NCBI GenBank assembly: GCA_027491255.1
Contig: JAIXWM010000008.1
Span: 1-64,000, forward strand
Origin: Rubrivivax sp.
GTDB lineage: Bacteria > Pseudomonadota > Gammaproteobacteria > Burkholderiales > Burkholderiaceae_C
DNA length: 64,000 nucleotides
Reading direction: 5' to 3'
The notes below the pieces were generated by a model. That model saw nothing but the letters and a program-made list of their open reading frames with translations. It was not told the origin of the DNA and did no database searches. Within the stretch, counting starts at the first letter, position 1. Each line of letters starts with the position of its first letter. Both the position numbers and the translations under genes were made by a program. Positions 62,926 through 64,000 of the stretch are shown piece after piece.

Positions 62926-64000
62926 ATGTCAAAGAAGCTGGTCTGCGGCAGCCTCGTGCTGCAGGGTTTTCGCAACGATGATTCCCCGGTGGTTCAGCCC
63001 GACCCGGCTGTCCTGGTCGACGGCAGCACCGTCAGCGCGGTCGGTCCGGTCGAGGCGCTGATCCGGGACCACCCGGATGCCGAGCGCGTCGGTGGCCCCG
63101 ACTACGTGGTCGTTCCGGGCTTCGTGAATGCGCACCACCATGTCGGGTTGACCCCGTTGCAGTTGGGATCGCCAGACCACCCGCTCGAATTGTGGTTTGC
63201 GAGCCGTCTGGCTTTGCGCGACGTCGATCTGTACACCGATACCCTGTATTCGTCCTTCGAGATGATCGCCAGTGGTGTCACCACGGTCCAGCACCTGCAC
63301 AGCCGTGCGCCGGGCGGCCCGCAGGACATTCTCCAGGCCGCAGACAAGGTCATCTCCGCCTACCGGGCCATCGGCATGCGCGCCTCCTATTCGATGGCCC
63401 TGCGAGACCAGAATCGGCTCGTCTACGAGGCTGACGAGGACTTTGTCGCCAGGCTGCCCGAGTCGCTGCGCCCGGCCATGGCTGCGTACTTCCGCAAGTT
63501 CACGGTTCCCTTGTCGGTTCAGGTGTCGGTGTTCGAGGAATTGGTGCGGCGCACGCGCGAGGAGGCATTGATCCGGGTGCAATTGGCGCCGTCGAACCTG
63601 CATTGGTTGTCCGACCGGGCGCTGGAGACAGCGGCCGAACTGTCGCAGCGCCATGAGGTGCCGATGCACATGCACCTCCTGGAGACGCCTTACCAGAAGG
63701 CCTATGCGCGCCGTCGCACCGGCGGATCAGCGCTGTCGCACATTCACGCGCTCGGGCTCACAGGCGCCCGGCTGACCATCGGCCACGGTGTCTGGATGAG
63801 TGAGGACGACATCGCCCTTTGCGCCCACACCGGCACGATGGTGTGCCACAACTGCAGTTCCAACTTCAGGCTCAAGAGCGGAACGGCTCCGCTGAACCGC
63901 TTCACGGCCGCCGGCATTCCCGTGGCCATCGGAATCGACGAGGCGGGGATCAACGACGATCGCGACATGCTCCAGGAAATGCGGATGGTCCTGATGGCCC
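62926..64000 (+). CDS. Amidohydrolase (cytosine deaminase/TRZ-ATZ superfamily), 3' end outside the window
   Basis: 358 codons are visible from ATG 62926 and the frame is open at the edge. VVVPGFVNAHHHVGL (His70-72) is the N-terminal metal motif. MHMHLLETP, LTIGHGVWM and IGIDEAGINDDRDM provide the later His ligands and the catalytic Asp. It resembles deaminases or hydrolases of N-heterocycles. Divergent from the DeoR gene with 135 bp between, it is likely under the same control as the 12-gene operon. Confidence 0.88.
   Translation, partial: MSKKLVCGSLVLQGFRNDDSPVVQPDPAVLVDGSTVSAVGPVEALIRDHPDAERVGGPDYVVVPGFVNAHHHVGLTPLQLGSPDHPLELWFASRLALRDVDLYTDTLYSSFEMIASGVTTVQHLHSRAPGGPQDILQAADKVISAYRAIGMRASYSMALRDQNRLVYEADEDFVARLPESLRPAMAAYFRKFTVPLSVQVSVFEELVRRTREEALIRVQLAPSNLHWLSDRALETAAELSQRHEVPMHMHLLETPYQKAYARRRTGGSALSHIHALGLTGARLTIGHGVWMSEDDIALCAHTGTMVCHNCSSNFRLKSGTAPLNRFTAAGIPVAIGIDEAGINDDRDMLQEMRMVLMA

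Overview
The window is very GC-rich DNA, about 70% G+C by eye, with genes packed on both strands. It reads as a chromosomal segment of a betaproteobacterium of the order Burkholderiales. This rests on two tripartite-tricarboxylate (Bug/TctC) binding proteins, a Burkholderiales-type ProQ protein, a BktB-type thiolase, a Yej-type peptide importer and hairpin repeats typical of that order. The placement is inferred from gene content. I saw no rRNA, tRNA, CRISPR array or intact insertion sequence.

Layout. 1-4.2 kb is an island of lower GC. It holds the 5' part of a class-3-lipase-like protein, two paralogous exported four-cysteine proteins and debris of at least one more lipase copy. It looks like a duplicated effector/immunity-type locus. 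4.2-16.1 kb carries a FAD oxidoreductase, a fused [2Fe-2S]-molybdopterin dehydrogenase with a small binding protein, a TctC protein, a cobalamin/iron-type binding protein, ProQ with a coding tandem repeat, and modABC with a ModE-like regulator. 16.5-24.2 kb holds a thiolase, a phosphoribosyltransferase, NnrU, a ParE-like toxin beside a frame-broken antitoxin remnant, a copper-linked set (histidine phosphatase, PCuAC, DUF2946), a pirin and a quinone reductase. 24.2-28.8 kb encodes a Rieske dioxygenase (alpha and beta), a TctC protein and a UbiD decarboxylase, probably for an aromatic acid. Two copies of a ~235-bp MITE-like element flank part of this stretch.

29.7-43.4 kb has an orphan PD-(D/E)XK protein, then a divergent locus. 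On one side is an IclR regulator fused to an SMP-30 lactonase. On the other is an operon of sugar ABC transporter and two SDR genes, headed by a perfect 17-bp palindrome. Three polysaccharide genes (ugd, a glycosyltransferase, an asnB-like gene) follow. 43.5-49.5 kb is a yejABEF-type peptide transporter with a large hairpin before yejF.

49.7-64 kb is the most unusual part. It is a 12-gene, tightly overlapping minus-strand operon: two binding proteins, a SIS protein, a PfkB kinase, a PotABC-type transporter, a second SIS protein, a second PfkB kinase, a BtpA-family barrel and two PuuE-like cyclic-amide hydrolases. A DeoR/GlpR regulator lies upstream and a divergent amidohydrolase runs off the window. 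PfkB kinase plus SIS enzyme plus transporter plus a DeoR-type regulator resembles the logic of Amadori-compound (fructosamine) catabolism. The duplicated parts and the ring-opening hydrolases match no pathway I know.
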